Of a stretch of DNA of 64,000 bases, positions 33,265 through 48,000 are shown one piece after another. The stretch is from NCBI GenBank assembly GCA_008694505.1, contig VZDJ01000219.1, positions 10,468,350 through 10,532,349 on the forward strand, given 5' to 3'. Each line of letters opens with the position of its first letter. The first letter of the stretch is position 1. The translations under genes were made by a program, and so were the position numbers. The DNA comes from Cyanoderma ruficeps (taxonomy: Eukaryota; Chordata; Aves; Passeriformes; Timaliidae). The notes below the pieces were generated by a model that did no database searches, had not been told where the DNA came from, and saw only the letters and a list, made by a program, of their open reading frames with translations.

Positions 33265-36200
33265 TTTGCATGTCATTAAAACCATCACTGTCAGCCCTGT
33301 AATTCCAGAACACAGCAATATGCTGACAGCAAAGACTGAGGAGTGTGGTAACGACATCAGCAGGACAGGCAAGGGAGCTGTGAGGGGTTTGCCCTGAGAG
33401 AGCCTTCCCCAGCGAGCAGCAATTGCCTGGCTCACCTTCCTGTTCCGACCTGGCAGTAATGCCCCATCAGCTGAAAGCCAGGAGCTGTTTATTGATTATT
33501 ACACACTGTCATTAACCTGCACATGCTGAACAGAGGCATTGGAGTAGAGACTGAAAATCTGGCTTTCGACTCCTGGGACTGATTTTCCAGGGAGGTGAAA
33601 GCAAACCTGTGACAGTCAACAAATTGGGAAATTCCTGATGTGTCACACATCACTGCCAGCCTGTGGAGCAGCTCAGGAGGATCTGATGCAGAAATATGAG
33701 CCATTAACAGGCCTCATATGTTGTCCGTATCCTCATGGATGGGCCAGGGTATAAAATTAGCCAGGCAGCACGACAGACTGCAAGCCTGGCATTTCAGGAA
33801 AGTTCACCTTCCAGAGGTGCCCAGGATGGGGTGATGTTGCTTTGAATGTGCTGCTTTTCTGGTTCAGAAATAATTGGCCCAAAACATCTGGGGCCAGATC
33901 GAAAGGGGACGGTGAGCTTGTAGGCAGGCAGAGGAACAGGACTGGTTGGTTTTTGTTTTTGGTTTGTGGAAATGCGAGTTGCACACTAAATATTGAATCC
34001 TTTGGTAGTGGTGCCAGGGTTTGTATCTTTGCCCTCTTGCTCTTCAAACCAGGTCCTTGGGTTCTGGGAGTGTGTTGCTGAGGCTGTCACCAGTCCTTCT
34101 CTGCTCATCTCCTGAAGGTACCTTGTGCTGTAATCAGTGAGAAAACGTGTCAGAACGAGCATGTGTTAGAACAGCTTACTGATTTTTATCAGACAATAAA
34201 TATTTTCATTTATTCTCTGTTGCAGAAGAGGCCTTGGTTACTGTTTGGGAAAATTGAACAGAGATAATAGGTTTCTGCTAATGCTGCTCTTCTATCTTGC
34301 TTACTCAGAGCTGACCCTGTCTCTGTGGTGGGGGACCAGCCTGTCCACCGAACATGTCACTGCCAAAGCAAACCGTGTGAATCTAATGATATTACACACT
34401 GCTCTCAAAGATGGAGAAAACGTTTGTAATACTCTGGCTTATCACTAAGCTGCCCAGTCATGAAAGAAGCAGAAAGCTGGCACATTCAAATAGTAGTATA
34501 AAAAATAACAGAGGAAGAGAAAAATGTTTTAAGAAATTCCATTGTGGTGTTAGCTTTTCCTGTCAAAAAGATCAATGTTTTGGCTGGGTCAGCACGGCTG
34601 TAACAGCATCTCTGAGATGTGGTTTGATGCAATATTTGTGAAAGTATTGTTTGCTAAATGTATTTTAGTTTTTCTCTACCGATCTCATTCCCCATTCCAT
34701 ACTTTGACTGAAAAAAATAGGCATTATACACAGTCCAAATTATTGAGTTTTTCTTTACGGCGACTGCCCACTGGTGAGCTTTAGTAACAATTATCTTCCT
34801 CCCAAAGTACAGGTCTGCACAGCAGGAGATTAGATTGGTTTTTTGACTTTGCAACCAACTTTCTTTCTAACCTTGGGTGAACCTTTTGATCACAATTATG
34901 TCTCAGCTCACCATTGTTATTAAACCTAATGATACTTAAACATAGAATTTAAAACAAACATTGCGATATTAATGGGTACTCTGACACAAGCCTGCCTCGT
35001 TTTTTTCTGAAGATCTCAACTCAGGGCTTTCACTGAGCTTGGGGACAGCTGACCTTTTGTATGGCCAAGGACTGCAAGTCATGTTCAATTTATGGGGCTC
35101 AGCACCTCTGCTTGGAGAGGACACCACAGCTCCTGCAGCACTGGTGCAGTTGGACTGTGCAGGGTATCTGGGGGGTCCAGGGGCACCCTGCTGTGGACTG
35201 CTTTGGTTCACACCCATCTGGGGCCGTGGCCATGGCCTGGGATCTGTTCCCAGTCACACCAGGAGTGCTGTGCTCCTGCCCAGGGCTGGGTAGTTGGTGG
35301 TGGGTAAGAATTCAGAGCCTCATGCTGAGCATGGCTCTCAGCCAAGGTGATTTTGCACTGACTGAGTTACCCCTATTGATGGTTTTGGTGCCTTTAGCTT
35401 CATTGCATTGGTGTCTTCTGCCAACAGAAAGAGTGAAAAGACGTCTAGCGTGCCCAGTGTGTTTGATGTGAAATTCCCAAAGAACAGAAATCGTTGCTGC
35501 ATCCCTGATCTCTCTTATCTCAGGCCATTTCTGTCTCTTTAGTAGAGCAATATCCAGATAAAGCTGTCTAATTGCTTGGGAAATCTCCTTTCCAGGCTCT
35601 CGCCAAGTCACCCAAGGCACTTCCCTGGACTCGCAGGTGATAATGAGTGCAAGGTGTAGCCCCAGGGACACCCTCTTGCTCCACCTCCCTGTTTTGCTCA
35701 GTTTCCCTTTCAGGAGAGGACCGAAGGTCATGAGGGGGCTTCCCAGAAATGATCCATCAGCACAGTGAATCCTGTCACCTCCTCCCCATCACTCACTAGA
35801 AGGGGACACTGCATTCTAGATATTGGACTTAATTGCCTTCTGAATGACAACACATTAGGTTTAATTACCCATAAAATTGAAGTACAGAGACTTTGGGTCC
35901 AAAATAATTTTCCAGCTCAGTAATCTGTATGTGCCCAACCTCTCGGTGTGCTGTCCTGTATTTCCAAAGGCGTTTCAGGGTGCAGTGGTTACACGTGTGT
36001 CCATCAAAACACTTCTACCTGGAAAGACTCCTTTTGCACGTGGCTTTTTTGTGATTGCAACCAAAAAAGCAAGAGTTTGGCTGAAGCCGAAGTCTGCAAC
36101 TGAAATAACTTCTAGGACTGCAAAGTAAATGTGAAATTCTCCCAGGTCAGAACTGCAGCATTGCCTTTTATCTTTGAGCTGATTGCTCTTGTAAAAAGTT

Positions 36201-37520
36201 GCACTGGGAAAAACTCAACCCAATAAAATAGATGACATGCATCCTCTTTTAACTCCATTGATATTAAAAGAAATAAGGCAGATCAAATGCAGAGGAAATA
36301 ACTACAGAGAAACTTTAATCTGCCTATGCAATCTTGTAAAATTAAAAGAGAAAGTTGTTCTTGCTCCTATATTGAAGTGAATAGAAACAAGATTAAAAGA
36401 GACATCCTTAAAAATTCCATTTCTTTTCTGTTTCTGTTTGTTTCCCCCTCCCTGAATCCAGCCATTGGGTTCTCCTCACCAGGGTCTGTCTGCACAGTGC
36501 TTGGGCACTTTCAGCTGCATGTGGTGTCCCAGGTTTTCATGTTGTCATCTGCTGGGGCTGCACAGGGAATCAAATTGGGCAACACCTAAATTGCTTCGAA
36601 GCGTGGTTGAGATGAGGCTTGACAGAATGAAAACAGAGCCATTATGCCATTGCTTTTGGTGGGGTTTTGTGGGGTTTTTTTTCCTTTTTTATTTTTTTTC
36701 CCCTTTTCTGCACACAGATTTCATGTATTGGTGGGACCCTATTACCAGAAGCCACTCTGCAAACTACAGAGATTTCAGGAAGGGAATGTTGTTCTTTTTG
36801 TGAATAAGAATACTCGGAATGAAATAACTAGCATTAGAAGCATTGAGTCTTTTAAAGAGATTGGGAGATGACTCCCTCACATGCTGGGATTTTTTTTTCA
36901 GGGAGAAAAGTTGCTAAATAGTGACAGTTCAGTGTCCGTGCACAGGCCACAGCACTGGGAGCCTGTAGCACTGAATCTTGCACTTCCAGCCAAACCCTGT
37001 GGAATAATTCCTCCTTCTTCAGGAAGGAAAATAGCAGACTCTAGTTTTATCCTGTGTAGCTGTAACTCTGTTCCCATTTCTTCCCAGTCTGTGGGAAGAA
37101 GACACAGCAGAGTCTGTTATTCACGATGGCCCCGAGTTCAAGGAATTAAATAAGAGGAGCACAGGTTAGGTGAGCTCGAGCACGAGCACATATTAATTAC
37201 CTCTATTTCCATGGTGGCTGGCTGGGATTCTGCTTGCATTGAGTCACAGCTTTTCTTATGCCTGCTCGGTGTCTCAAAACCATCACGAGATTTCCTGTTG
37301 CTTTCCCTATAAATCATTCTTTGTCGAACAAGCTGCATACCTCACTGAGCAAAGGCTGAACATTCCCTCCTTTATCTGGAGTATATATTATTCTGCTAAT
37401 GCTCATATGGCTACTTTTTATTTTTTTCAAGGTCATTAGTCACTTGCCACGATGGTAAAAATGTGATTAACAGCCCCATGAAAAGTTCAATGAAATGAAT
37501 AACTAGCTTTAAACTATTTT
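33265..37520. other. Unique noncoding DNA
   Basis: No recognisable gene. There is a T/C-rich low-complexity run at about 36,656-36,710. About 37,090-37,440 has several isolated CpGs and homeodomain-type AT words, so it could be a conserved element. This is not testable here. Confidence 0.5.
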
Positions 37521-37523
37521 ATG

Positions 37524-37547
37524 AAAAAAAAAAAANNNNNNNNNNNN
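37524..37547. other. Poly(A) followed by assembly gap (12 N)
   Basis: Twelve A residues lead into N at 37,536-37,547. The gap sits at a homopolymer, so it is probably a small sequencing or assembly break. The true missing length is unknown. Confidence 0.97.
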
Positions 37548-40500
37548 GTAAACCAGGCAGTGTGCTTCACGTAGATGAGTTTTCTATGATTTACCTAGCA
37601 AGGCTGAAATCCAGTCTTTTCATTTGGTTTTTAGATACCCTCATGAAATTACTCTAATGATCAAGAATTTCCTTTATTATTTCCCTGTATTCTTTTTCTT
37701 CTCAGATAAGACGTGTGGTAACAGGAATTTCTCTGCCTCTGAGAAATAATGCTATTCCTTCAGTGTATTTATTATTAGTAATTCCAGAGCTTTCCCCCAT
37801 AAGCCACAGAGTAGATGACTAATGAACTGGTTTCACTTGGAGCTGTTCTACTCAATACAGAGCATGACGTGACAAAGCAATAAATTCACCACAAGAAGGG
37901 TTTATCATAGTTGTGGGTATCCTGATATAGTGAGAACCTGGTTCTTCAGGGGGAAGGATGCTATAAAGATATCAACCCTGGTGTTTGTATTTACTTCTTC
38001 AGGTGAATAAGTAAATAAATCAGATGCAACTGGTGTGAGGAAAGAAATAAATTATAGTGGCCTTCAGGCTGAGCTAGGAGAATGACCTGTGCCATGGCCC
38101 AGGCAAATGATCCAACACCTTGCTGTGAGCACATCAATCTTCTCCTGTAGTGACACAAAGGATTAAAGACTCATCAGTGGTGTTATCTAATTTAGAGGTG
38201 TCCAGTGAGACCTCAGGAGGGTTAGGGAGTCCCTTTGAGCTGTTGTTTGGAGGTTGTTTTATTTCTGGGTAAAATATTGAGCTTATGAACAGAAATGGAA
38301 GTGAGTATGACTTTTTTTCCCTGTTGCATTTGAAGGTTTTCAGTTTTCAATGTTTTCATTTCTGGAAAATTTTTGTTTCTTTAACTGCTGCAATGCACAC
38401 AAAGGTGAGATTTGTCCTTCTGGGAGGCTCAGCACAAGTACATTAATCAATTTGAATCCCAAGGGCTTGCTGAGAGAAGCCTTGTATGGATCTTGATTCA
38501 CCTTTGAATAGGAGTGAATTTTTGTTACAACCATAAATGACTAGCAATTTCAGTGTTGCCTTTTTATTCTTTTCTTCCCATTTTTTTCCTTCCAATTTTA
38601 TTCTGAATCTTAAGTTATTTCACTTCATAAATAAGCTCTTCAAAAGGGTCTTTAAAAAGAGCAGGCTTTTGCATTGAAAAATTTTGTTTCTGCCCTTCAA
38701 TCAGAGAGTGTTCTATATAAGTGAAAGCTCAGGGAACAAGCAGAACTAAGGTTTTTCTTGTCATGTCTTACCACTGTAATTTTTGGAATATGGCAGATTT
38801 AGGTTTTTTGACAGTGGTGGCAACTGCTCTAACTCTTTGCATTCCCTCCACTTAGTGCCCTGTGCCAAGGTAAGAAGGCATCTGAGGAACTTGTGGTATT
38901 TTGGTGGACCACCAGATGCCAGCAGAGCTGGGGGACACCTTTTGTCACCTGTATCCTGGTCCCAGGGGTGGCAGTGCAGCTGCCGAGGTGACTTGCCCAG
39001 GGCTGGGCTGGGGGTGCTCAGATCAATCACTCTGAGCCAGGCACCATCTCCTTTGAGTCCTGTTACTCTCAAACTTATATTCTCACGAGAGTGTAGCCTC
39101 ACAAATAAATGAGGCATAGACCCCCCCTCATTTCATGGAGTCAATGTGCTAAACCAGCAATATTTTGGAGATGTCTGCTCAGTTTTGGAGTGCGTGGTGC
39201 TGGCCAGGGCCAAAACGAGCTGCGCTGTGGGCAGGCCCGGTGAAGAAATACCTCTCCTTGTTTCTCCTGGGGATATAAGTGGCTTGGGCTTCCTGAGGAT
39301 GGCTTCTTGTTGTCAAATTATCAGTTATTATGCTGTTGTTGAAATGCTAGACTGAATATCTCAAGTGCCACTTGAGTTGTAGCAGCAGATTTGTTGGCGA
39401 GCGGTGGAGACAGCGAGAGAACACAATGCTCGCCCAGGGAGAGGTTGAAGCTGTCACTTCCCTCTTTAATGGAGACAGGAAAGGTAATTAACAGCCAGCG
39501 TTGTGTACAGATTCCTATTTCATGGGGAAGATGACTCATTTTGGCTCTGAGCAAGCATGAGAATGAAATTAAACCAATGCCTGGTGCCATGCCAGTGGCT
39601 TTGGCATTTTAAAAATATCTCCCCTCTGTGTCCCAACACAAGCTCACAATATTTTCAAAATCAGTACGTGCTTTGTGGGAACAGGGGTTTCCAGGCTCTC
39701 TCTGTAGGTGAAATACAGCTTTTATTTTCCTACTTGCATCCAAATTCATTCATTTAGTAACCTCACTGTGCATTAGCTGTGTGGTTTTTATGTGCATCAA
39801 CTTGTTTCCATGGAGTATTTAAAGTGTACTACCTGAAGGTTCGATTTATTGGGGCAGGCAAGGAGTTTGTAGGAGGGTGTGTTGGGCAGGAGACGTGGAA
39901 CATGGTGTTGGGAAAGGCTGCAGTTATTCCCTCCACTAAGACTGTGCTGCCTACAGTTTTCTCCTGCATCCCTGATAGTCAGCATGGATAAACCATGCTC
40001 TGCCTGGAGCTTCTCTCCATCTTCAAAGGGCTGTAGGTGTTTTGTGTGTGATGAGTCAGTGGGAAAAACTTCAAAAAGAGCTGCAATTTATGCATTAAAG
40101 CTTGGGTAAAACTGCTGCAAATGTAAGTGCAAGACACACCGTGATAATTAGAGCAATGCATTCTTTGTTGAGTGATGTGGGTTTACTCTGTTTTCCTCTT
40201 TGGGAACTGACTGATGACCACATAGCCCTGCCTTGTCCTCGCTCCTCTGTCTTTTCATGCTGCAAGTCTTTGTTTTTTGGGTTTTTTCTCTCTGAACAAT
40301 CTGTTTCCATATTTGTGCCTGCCTGTGTGTGGCTGGGTATCACCACCAGTCCACGGAGAGGCTCTCAAGGCAGCATTTAGGTCTGTCCAAGGCTGGGTGA
40401 GGAGCCTTTGTGGTGGGTGGGATGAAAGGGGGGGGCAGTTACCTGCACCCTCAAGGAGACAACCTCCTAAATACCACACCCTGACCTGTGGGAATTGCTG

Positions 40501-43500
40501 CTGGAGGTGCCTCCTGCACTGAGAGTTGGGGAGTTGGGGATGAGCAGCAGCTGCTGAGGGCAGGACTCTCCTCCCTGCCCTGTGGAGCAGCCCTGAGTCT
40601 GTCCCTCTGTGCTGATCACAGTTTCTCCAGGGTCGCCTGTGCTAACACTGAGCAGTGAACAAATGAGTTAGAATTCCAGCTTATATTTAGCTTTCCCAGC
40701 TGTAAAGGACTATTCAGTGCCTTTTTACCACCCTGCCAATGTAATAACCAGAAATATGACATATTTTGAGATATTCTAAATAACCTTCAGTGCTTATGCT
40801 GTCAATTTTTTGTACAAGGTGGTAGAGACCTTGGTTTATTTTTTTTAAATTTATTTATTAAGGAAAAACAGCCATAAATAAACCTCCACTGATGGACTGA
40901 TTCATTACCTCCTCCCCCGCCCATTTCCAAAATAACAACCCAGATCCAGCTCCCCACCAGCTTTACCACAGCAGGAGCAGAATTTAGATAATGAGGGCAT
41001 GAGGAAAAGGTTACCAAACAAAGCTAAGGGAGTTAAATTTAGAAAAGACAGAGCTAACAGGTGGCTAGAGAAAAGGGAGGGAGGAAGACTTTGGAGAGGC
41101 AGTGAATAGAAGTGTGATTGCATTCGTTATGGTGTTTGTATAATAGGGAGTAAAATAAACTCCATAAAGAAATATTTAAAAATGTATTGTTTGCAGAAAA
41201 CTGTAATCAATCTGACAGTTAGAAAGGTCTATTTAAATTGCAGGGCTTCTCTCCCTTGCAGTCTTACCAAAGTCTGCTTCAATAAATTGGGAAGAGTATA
41301 GAAACAGATACCGAACACGACAAGTTAAACAATTTTTAAGTTCTAACTGGATTTGTACCTCTCCTTTTCCTGTATTTTATGGTAATACTGTTTTGGTCCA
41401 AGGGCACATCTTGGGATGATAATACCAAGATCCAAAAGACTTCCCAGACCTTTTCTGGCTCGTGTGCCTTCATACCAAGTTTGTTTTTTTGCCTCAAAGC
41501 CAATTTTTATCAAAGGAAGCGTATAAAACCAGAGATACAGCACAAAGTCATTTACCTGCTGCTTTCATTTGGCAATGATAGCTTTGACTGCAACTGTGCT
41601 CCATAGACTGACTCCTAAAGCAGAGATTGATTGTCCATATGGGGGACTGAGATGCAGCTAAAGAAAGAAACTGAAGCTTGGCCAATGCCCTTGGTCTCAC
41701 TTCTTATGATGTTGGAGGATATTGCCTGGAAGAAGGATTTGGTCCACAGTATGGGATGAGTGACTTTGTGAGTAAGACAATGTTGGGATTATTGTTGCCG
41801 TTTTTTCTTCCTTTTTTTTAAAATTTATTTTTATTTTTTTATTGGTACCAAGGCTTTCTTAGTTCCTTGTTTTATTCAAAATGGAAGAAAACTCTATCTT
41901 GGTCACAGAGCCAACAGAGTTTTCAGATATATTTGACTGAAGAAATAGTATTCGCTTTTCACATTTCTTATCTGCAATGCTTCTTGGCTCTATCCATCAG
42001 TAATGGAGTCCAGAAATGCCTAGCTCTTCACATATGGACTCTAAATGAATTTTCATATGTAAATATTAATGTTGCATGCATTTGAAGTTGGACAGATGAA
42101 TCCCAAATGAAGTGCTCCCTGCACTGAGCTGGAATTTGGGAGTCTCAGCTGCACAACATTTCAGAGGTTTTTGTCAGTAGAGCAGTATTAAGCCCTTAGG
42201 TAATATATTATTGTTTATCCTTAGTGGAAATCCTCCGAGGATTACTCTCTTTCTTCTCCTAGAGTTCGACTAGATTAAGGAGGTGTATTATGACAGTGCT
42301 GTGTCACTGCTGGGCTTTATCTGAAGGAGTAAGTTTAATTTCTACTGTCCCTGAACCATTCACTGTCAGCTGTGCATTGATAAGGCCACAGTCCTTTTAT
42401 GGTACCTAGACGTGGCCTGTGCCTGGTGTGTCAGAGCACAGCATCATCCTGAAGATGATGTTTCAGTCTCTTTTTATTATTCAGGGACAAAGTCTTGAAT
42501 TTCTTCTTTGACATGATGGCAACTGACACCGTTTCCAGAAATATTGATTCTGAACAGGAGCATTAGGTAGTGCCACAGCCATTGTTATGAGGAGAATAAC
42601 AAGGTTTTTCTTTCTCTCTGCTTTGTTAATCCCTGGAAAACATAGCCCCGGCTGCCTCAGCCAGCTTTAAAAAGGAAAATGCAGCATGCAGACTCCTGGT
42701 CTTCACTCAGTGGAAATACTTTTATTTTGGACATCCTTTTTATTCAGCAGATTGGCCCAATCTCAGATGGCCTTTCGATCCAATTCTGCCCTGACTTTGA
42801 TTGATGCTATCTCTCTATTTGGGGATTGACTAATTAAGGCTATGCTATCTAAAATCAGTTTGCTTTGCTTGTAGTTTTTTTTTGTTTGGGTGGGTTTTTT
42901 TCTACTCAACTACTTTGAGTTTGAAATGGAGCAGGGCACCCTGTTGTATAACTTCTTTTAAAGTGTTTTGTTTCCCAGCATTAAAACCAAATCAGATTTA
43001 AAGTCTTTTCTTTACTTTAGAGTTTTCTCTGATCCAATCTACCTATACTTATTTAACCCAATCACCCTGTTTCAGATTACTGTGTTGTTAATTATAGTAT
43101 TGATTTCCTCCTCCCCTCATTCATTTTTTTAAATTTTTTTGGCTTCTTAACCAGTAGCTTGAAATACTGCAGCAGAGTTTGCATAGCATATCCTTGAAAT
43201 TACACTTGGAAACTATTACTTGGACAGTTACTTTAGAAGCATTCTTGGAGGTCATTACAGTTTTTGTCAAGAACAGTTTAATTCTCTGCCATTTTCCACT
43301 TTTGTTATTATTGTGGATTGTCATGGGAGCAGGTTAATTTGGTCCAATTTCCTCCTCGTGTTCTGTCCCTCATCTCATGAATGCAAACACGTGGAGACTG
43401 GACTCTGCAGAAGATTAAACCCGTGGCAACAAGTAATTCCTGTGACAGAGGCTTTAACGAGAAGAGAAAAATACCTTGAAAATCTCTCCTTTCACTTAAT

Positions 43501-45000
43501 AAGGATAATCTGAGCAGTGGTAGGAAAACCACGGGAGGACAGCTCTGACCTGTGCTGGTCACGTTGCAAACCACGGTGGGACTGGCCTTTGGGCATGTGC
43601 ATGTGAGGAAGTGGCTCTGTGGGCAGGCAGGATTAAAGCCCAGCTCTTTGAAAAGCAGAGAAAGCTCCTCAGTGGTGGCCCAGGAGAAAATGTGCATGAA
43701 GGGCCAGCTGCTGCAGTGGCTTATTCCACTGTCCCCTGCCCCTGCTCCGTGCCAAGGACAATTTGGAAATTGCCATCACCTGGCCAGCCAAAGCCTGTCT
43801 AGTGGCAGATGTGTGGAAAAAGGCAGGAGAAATGAGCAGGCATTGAACCTGTCTCAGACAAATCTTTCCAGTTTTTGGCAATTGCTGGCTTAGGGGTGTT
43901 CAAGCCATACCTTTAGGTACTAAGTCTTCGTGACTTTGTCTAGTCCTTTACTGAATCCTCTTAAAACTCTTTGTCTCGTGCAATAACTTGTGTCAAGGAG
44001 TTCCATAAATTAACTGTGTAAAAAAGCACTTTATTTAATTTGTGTTAGACATGCTGCCTGATCATTTCATCAAATTCCACCCCTCACTCCCATTTGTTAA
44101 GTTGGTAGTATGTGTCCTCTCATTACCTTTCCGCTCTGGATTTCGCAGACCTGTTACTCCCCCTTCCATCACTCTCCTTCCATGCTCTAGAGAGAATTCC
44201 CTTAAGGAATTCAGAGCTGTTAAATAGGAGAGGCCAGCTTGGAGCTGCTCCTCAGGGTCAGTCACCAAGCAGTGCTCTGGCCCTCAAAGGCACCAATAAA
44301 AAAAAATTTAATATCAGTGTGTGCAGCACTCCCATGACACTGAAAGGACTTATCCCCACAGCTGTCCAGGAGGCTCTAGCATGGCTTTCTGGGTGGCTTT
44401 TCTGCAGATGGAATCAGAGTTTGTTGTCACTTGTCAGAAACACCTGACTGTCATCCCACGGGAAAAATCATTACTTTTTGGGAGTTCATTGGTAGCAGGG
44501 CTCTGATTGATAACTAATCCCAGCTCTGGCTTTCTCCTAAGATTTGTCTCTTGCTGGCTCATCTCTTGACCTATCCCTAAACCTCAGCATCCTTTGACCC
44601 GAGGAGCAAAGGGAGCAGGATGAAGAATAGATGCAGTATTTCAGTGAGATTGCCTGGTCCATCATTTAGATGTGAGTGTGAACTTAGCTCAGCAGGTCAG
44701 TCAAACCCTCCTCGTGTGCTGCCATCCCGGTGACTTCAGTAAAAGGCCAAAAACACTTAAACCACGTGCCTCTCCCTGCATCAGGATGAGAGTGATCTCC
44801 TTGCTGTGGCTCAGCTGTAACCCTGTTCCTCCTGATCCTGACCTGCTGGGGTAAAAGTCAGACCCTGCTCTGTGCTTCCAGGGTGTCACTCAGAACAGAA
44901 AGTCCTCTGCCTCCTTCCAATCTGTGCTGCAGCATCTCTGTATAACTCACAAGTGTTACTAAAAGACTGCCATGGCAGCAGCTTGGAGGTTACACCCACC
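37548..45000. other. Unique noncoding DNA with scattered T/A-rich tracts
   Basis: No gene or repeat family is recognised. Low-complexity T/A tracts lie at about 40,836-40,862, 41,808-41,844, 42,880-42,900 and 43,120-43,140. The longest frames are about 110-130 codons and not protein-like. Confidence 0.55.
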
Positions 45001-48000
45001 ATCTGAGAGGCTTTTGTTGCTCAAAACTGGCTCACTTTTTATGCGAAGGAGTCAATATTTTTATAAGCTGAATGTTGGGGGATTTTCCCCCAGTTCTGGA
45101 TGCTCCCAAAAGCAAGAACGTTTCCATCGGGTATTAAAATCTGGCTTTTGCTTTCAGCAGCAGGCAGGGATGTGTGTTATTACTGTACTTGGACTAAATG
45201 TCACTCAGGATAATACAGAGCTGCAGACAAGCATTGCTCTAAAAGCAGGCCCTTGTCTCTCTGTATTTCCTCAGCGCACTGAATGTTTGGCTAAGCTCCA
45301 GGAACTTTCCAAACACAAACAAGCATTTATGTATTAAGCCTTTTTATCAGTCTATGCTCCGTCTGAGCTGGGATGTGGGCAGCCTTTCTAATAAGGTGTA
45401 TGCAGAATCGTTAATGGCTTTCCCATCCACTTGTGCAACAAAAATATGCCAAATTTTAAATATTAAATCACTAAAAGTTTGGTTTTTTAGAAGTACATCG
45501 CTATCTTCCTCTCACTAAACAGTATTAGAAGAATGGGGTAATTATGGGTTTTGATAAAAAACACTTTTTTTTTCTTAAGTAGATGGATTGCTGCATGTGT
45601 ACGGTGAGGACATGAAATGCAGGTGGAAGCTTTTGGATGTGGCTTGTGCTGGAATGAACTTTGGCAGAACAGCCCCATCCCTGTCCCCTGGTCAGTGGGT
45701 GACATTCCCACCAGCTTCTAGTGAGAGCAATGACAACCAAACTAACAACACTTGTGCAGCTGTGTAAGACAGCCAGCAATTCAGGATTTTAGAATGTATT
45801 TCTAACAGAAATAGCACTAACTCCCTTTAGTGGCGGGGAAAAGTGGGAATTGGGAACAGTAGGATGCTGTGCCATCTCCACACCCCAACACCGTTTGAGG
45901 GTGTTGCCCCGGAGTCTTTGCAATCTCACTGGCATTTTGACTTGATGAAGTTTGAATTGCAGATATTCAAGATGAGCTTATTGCAAAACTCTAGTAAAGG
46001 ATTCCGGGGTTTTTACTCTGCTTTCTTTCCTCCCCCAGACTCGCTGAAATGAAAAAGAGACGCATTTAAAATACATACGTTTAAATATGTAGATGTATTT
46101 TAGATTTGAAGATGCAATCTGTGGCTCAGCCCTTAGTTTATGTCTCTTATGGCAGTGGGACGATCTCCAAAATAAGCTACTACCTCTGAATGCTACCACA
46201 GCAAAACTTGGTCTCAAATTGTGCCTTGAAATAAAGTCTCATCAGCTGCAAGATGTGCTTTGTATTCAGAATGTGGATCATAAGGACTCATTTCCCATAC
46301 ATTTATGGGTCCCATGCTATCCTCTCCCTCCTTAGGCAGCAGCAGAAAGTCCTCAAAAGTGAAATTTAAACATAAATGTTTGTCTCTTTGGATTCAAATT
46401 TCAGTTGCATCAAATGATCTCATTTATGTTTTCATCAAATGGGTAAGTAGAAGTTATTGAGTAATACCCTGGATCTCTGTGGGGAGCTCAACAGAAGTGA
46501 GCTGCACGTGTGTAGGTGTGGAAAGGGACAGGATTGGAGTCCCCCAACTGCATTTCCTGAGCTCCTTTATCAGGATCCTTATCACCAAAACAGCTGAGAA
46601 AGGGACAGGGCAGCAGTGGGGGCAGAGCAGCTCTGGAGAGCAGGGGTGTGATGGTGGCAGCTGCTCAGGAAGGTGCTGTAGAAGCACCAGGTCCTGCCTG
46701 TGTCCAAACTGAAGGTTTCAGCTCAGAGAGCATGGGGGGGACACTTGTGAGTGAGCTGCTGTCACAGGAGTGGGTTCACGTGCTGAATGAATTGGGCTTT
46801 GAGGAGCAGTCTTTGATATGCCAGACTGTTTCTTGAAAAATCAAATATTTGTGTTCAACCACAGTTCAGTTTTAAAACTCTAAGGTAACACTGGAGTTCA
46901 TCGTGCCTCTCTTTCATTCCAGGAGTATTTATTTATTTTTTTCTCACCCCTGTTTCTGGCTGGTCCCTGTTAGCACGCAGCTCTCCTTGCATCTAGAGAT
47001 CAAAAAATCCTGCCGATATGACAGGACTATTGAAAGTAAAAAGGGGATAAAAGAGTGATAGCTGGGAATAGAGCCAATGTTGTGATTTCTCAAAAAGCAC
47101 CCTTCTGAAGTGCAAGTGCTCCAAAAAGGCACCAGATGTTATGTGTGTGTATTTTTAATATAGCTTTGACTAGAGGGAAGAGATAAAGATGGTTATCTCT
47201 AAAAAAAGGGGTTTCAGGGCAGGAGATGATGAGCTGAAGACCAAATGCTCCTGTTCGTTTGTGCTTGTCAGGGAGAGAGAGGAGGAACATTTCAGCTGAT
47301 TGATCTTTGGGCTGGATCATTTGTGTCTAGTAGGCAACAGACACTTCACACCTCGAGTTTCTCAGCATTGGCCTTTCTTCTTTACAAATGAAGAGGAGAT
47401 GTGTTTAGCCCCTGCTGTGGCTCAGGATTCCCTTTCCTCCTGCAATGGGATCCCCTCACGTGTGCTCCAAGCAATGAGCAGATCCCCAGGTCTGCCAGGA
47501 GAGAAGGAAAAGGTGACACTAGCTGGCTCTGCCCATCCTGCTGTTCTGCTGGTCCTTGCAAGGCCATCCCAGCTCGGGGAAAGGAGTTGTTGGTGGGGTT
47601 CTTGTATGAAGTTGTTGTTGGAGAGCTGTCTGCAGGGTAGGGCCAGGCTCAGGGCTGCAAGGGGAGTCAGACTGGTCTCTGCAGTCCAAGATTGATGCTG
47701 GGGTTTGGCAGCCAGTTTCAGTCCTCCCAGGGACTCCTCCCTTTTCTTTCTGTTCCCCATTTTAGCAGGAGACGGTGTCCCTGGCTGCCCCCAGCTGGAT
47801 CATGCACTTACCTGGACCCCTGTGCATCTTTTCAGCAGAGATCTCAGGCCAGGGGGAGCCCCTAGATGTGACCCAGGTCACACAGGGACATCTCTGAATG
47901 CTCTGTGAGAGAAGTCTCTGTGTTAAATGGTTTGCAGGCACACAGCTGACACAAGCTCACTGAGATAAGAGGAGCTGTGGCAGAAGTTTCTGCTCAGCAG

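Noticed and set aside
35783..35800. CTCF-like core (CACTAGAAGGGGAC)
   Set aside because: Two or more mismatches at informative positions; too weak to call from sequence alone.
46067..46102. Inverted repeat as a microRNA precursor
   Set aside because: Ten-bp arms with a 16-base AT loop are far shorter than a pre-miRNA stem.
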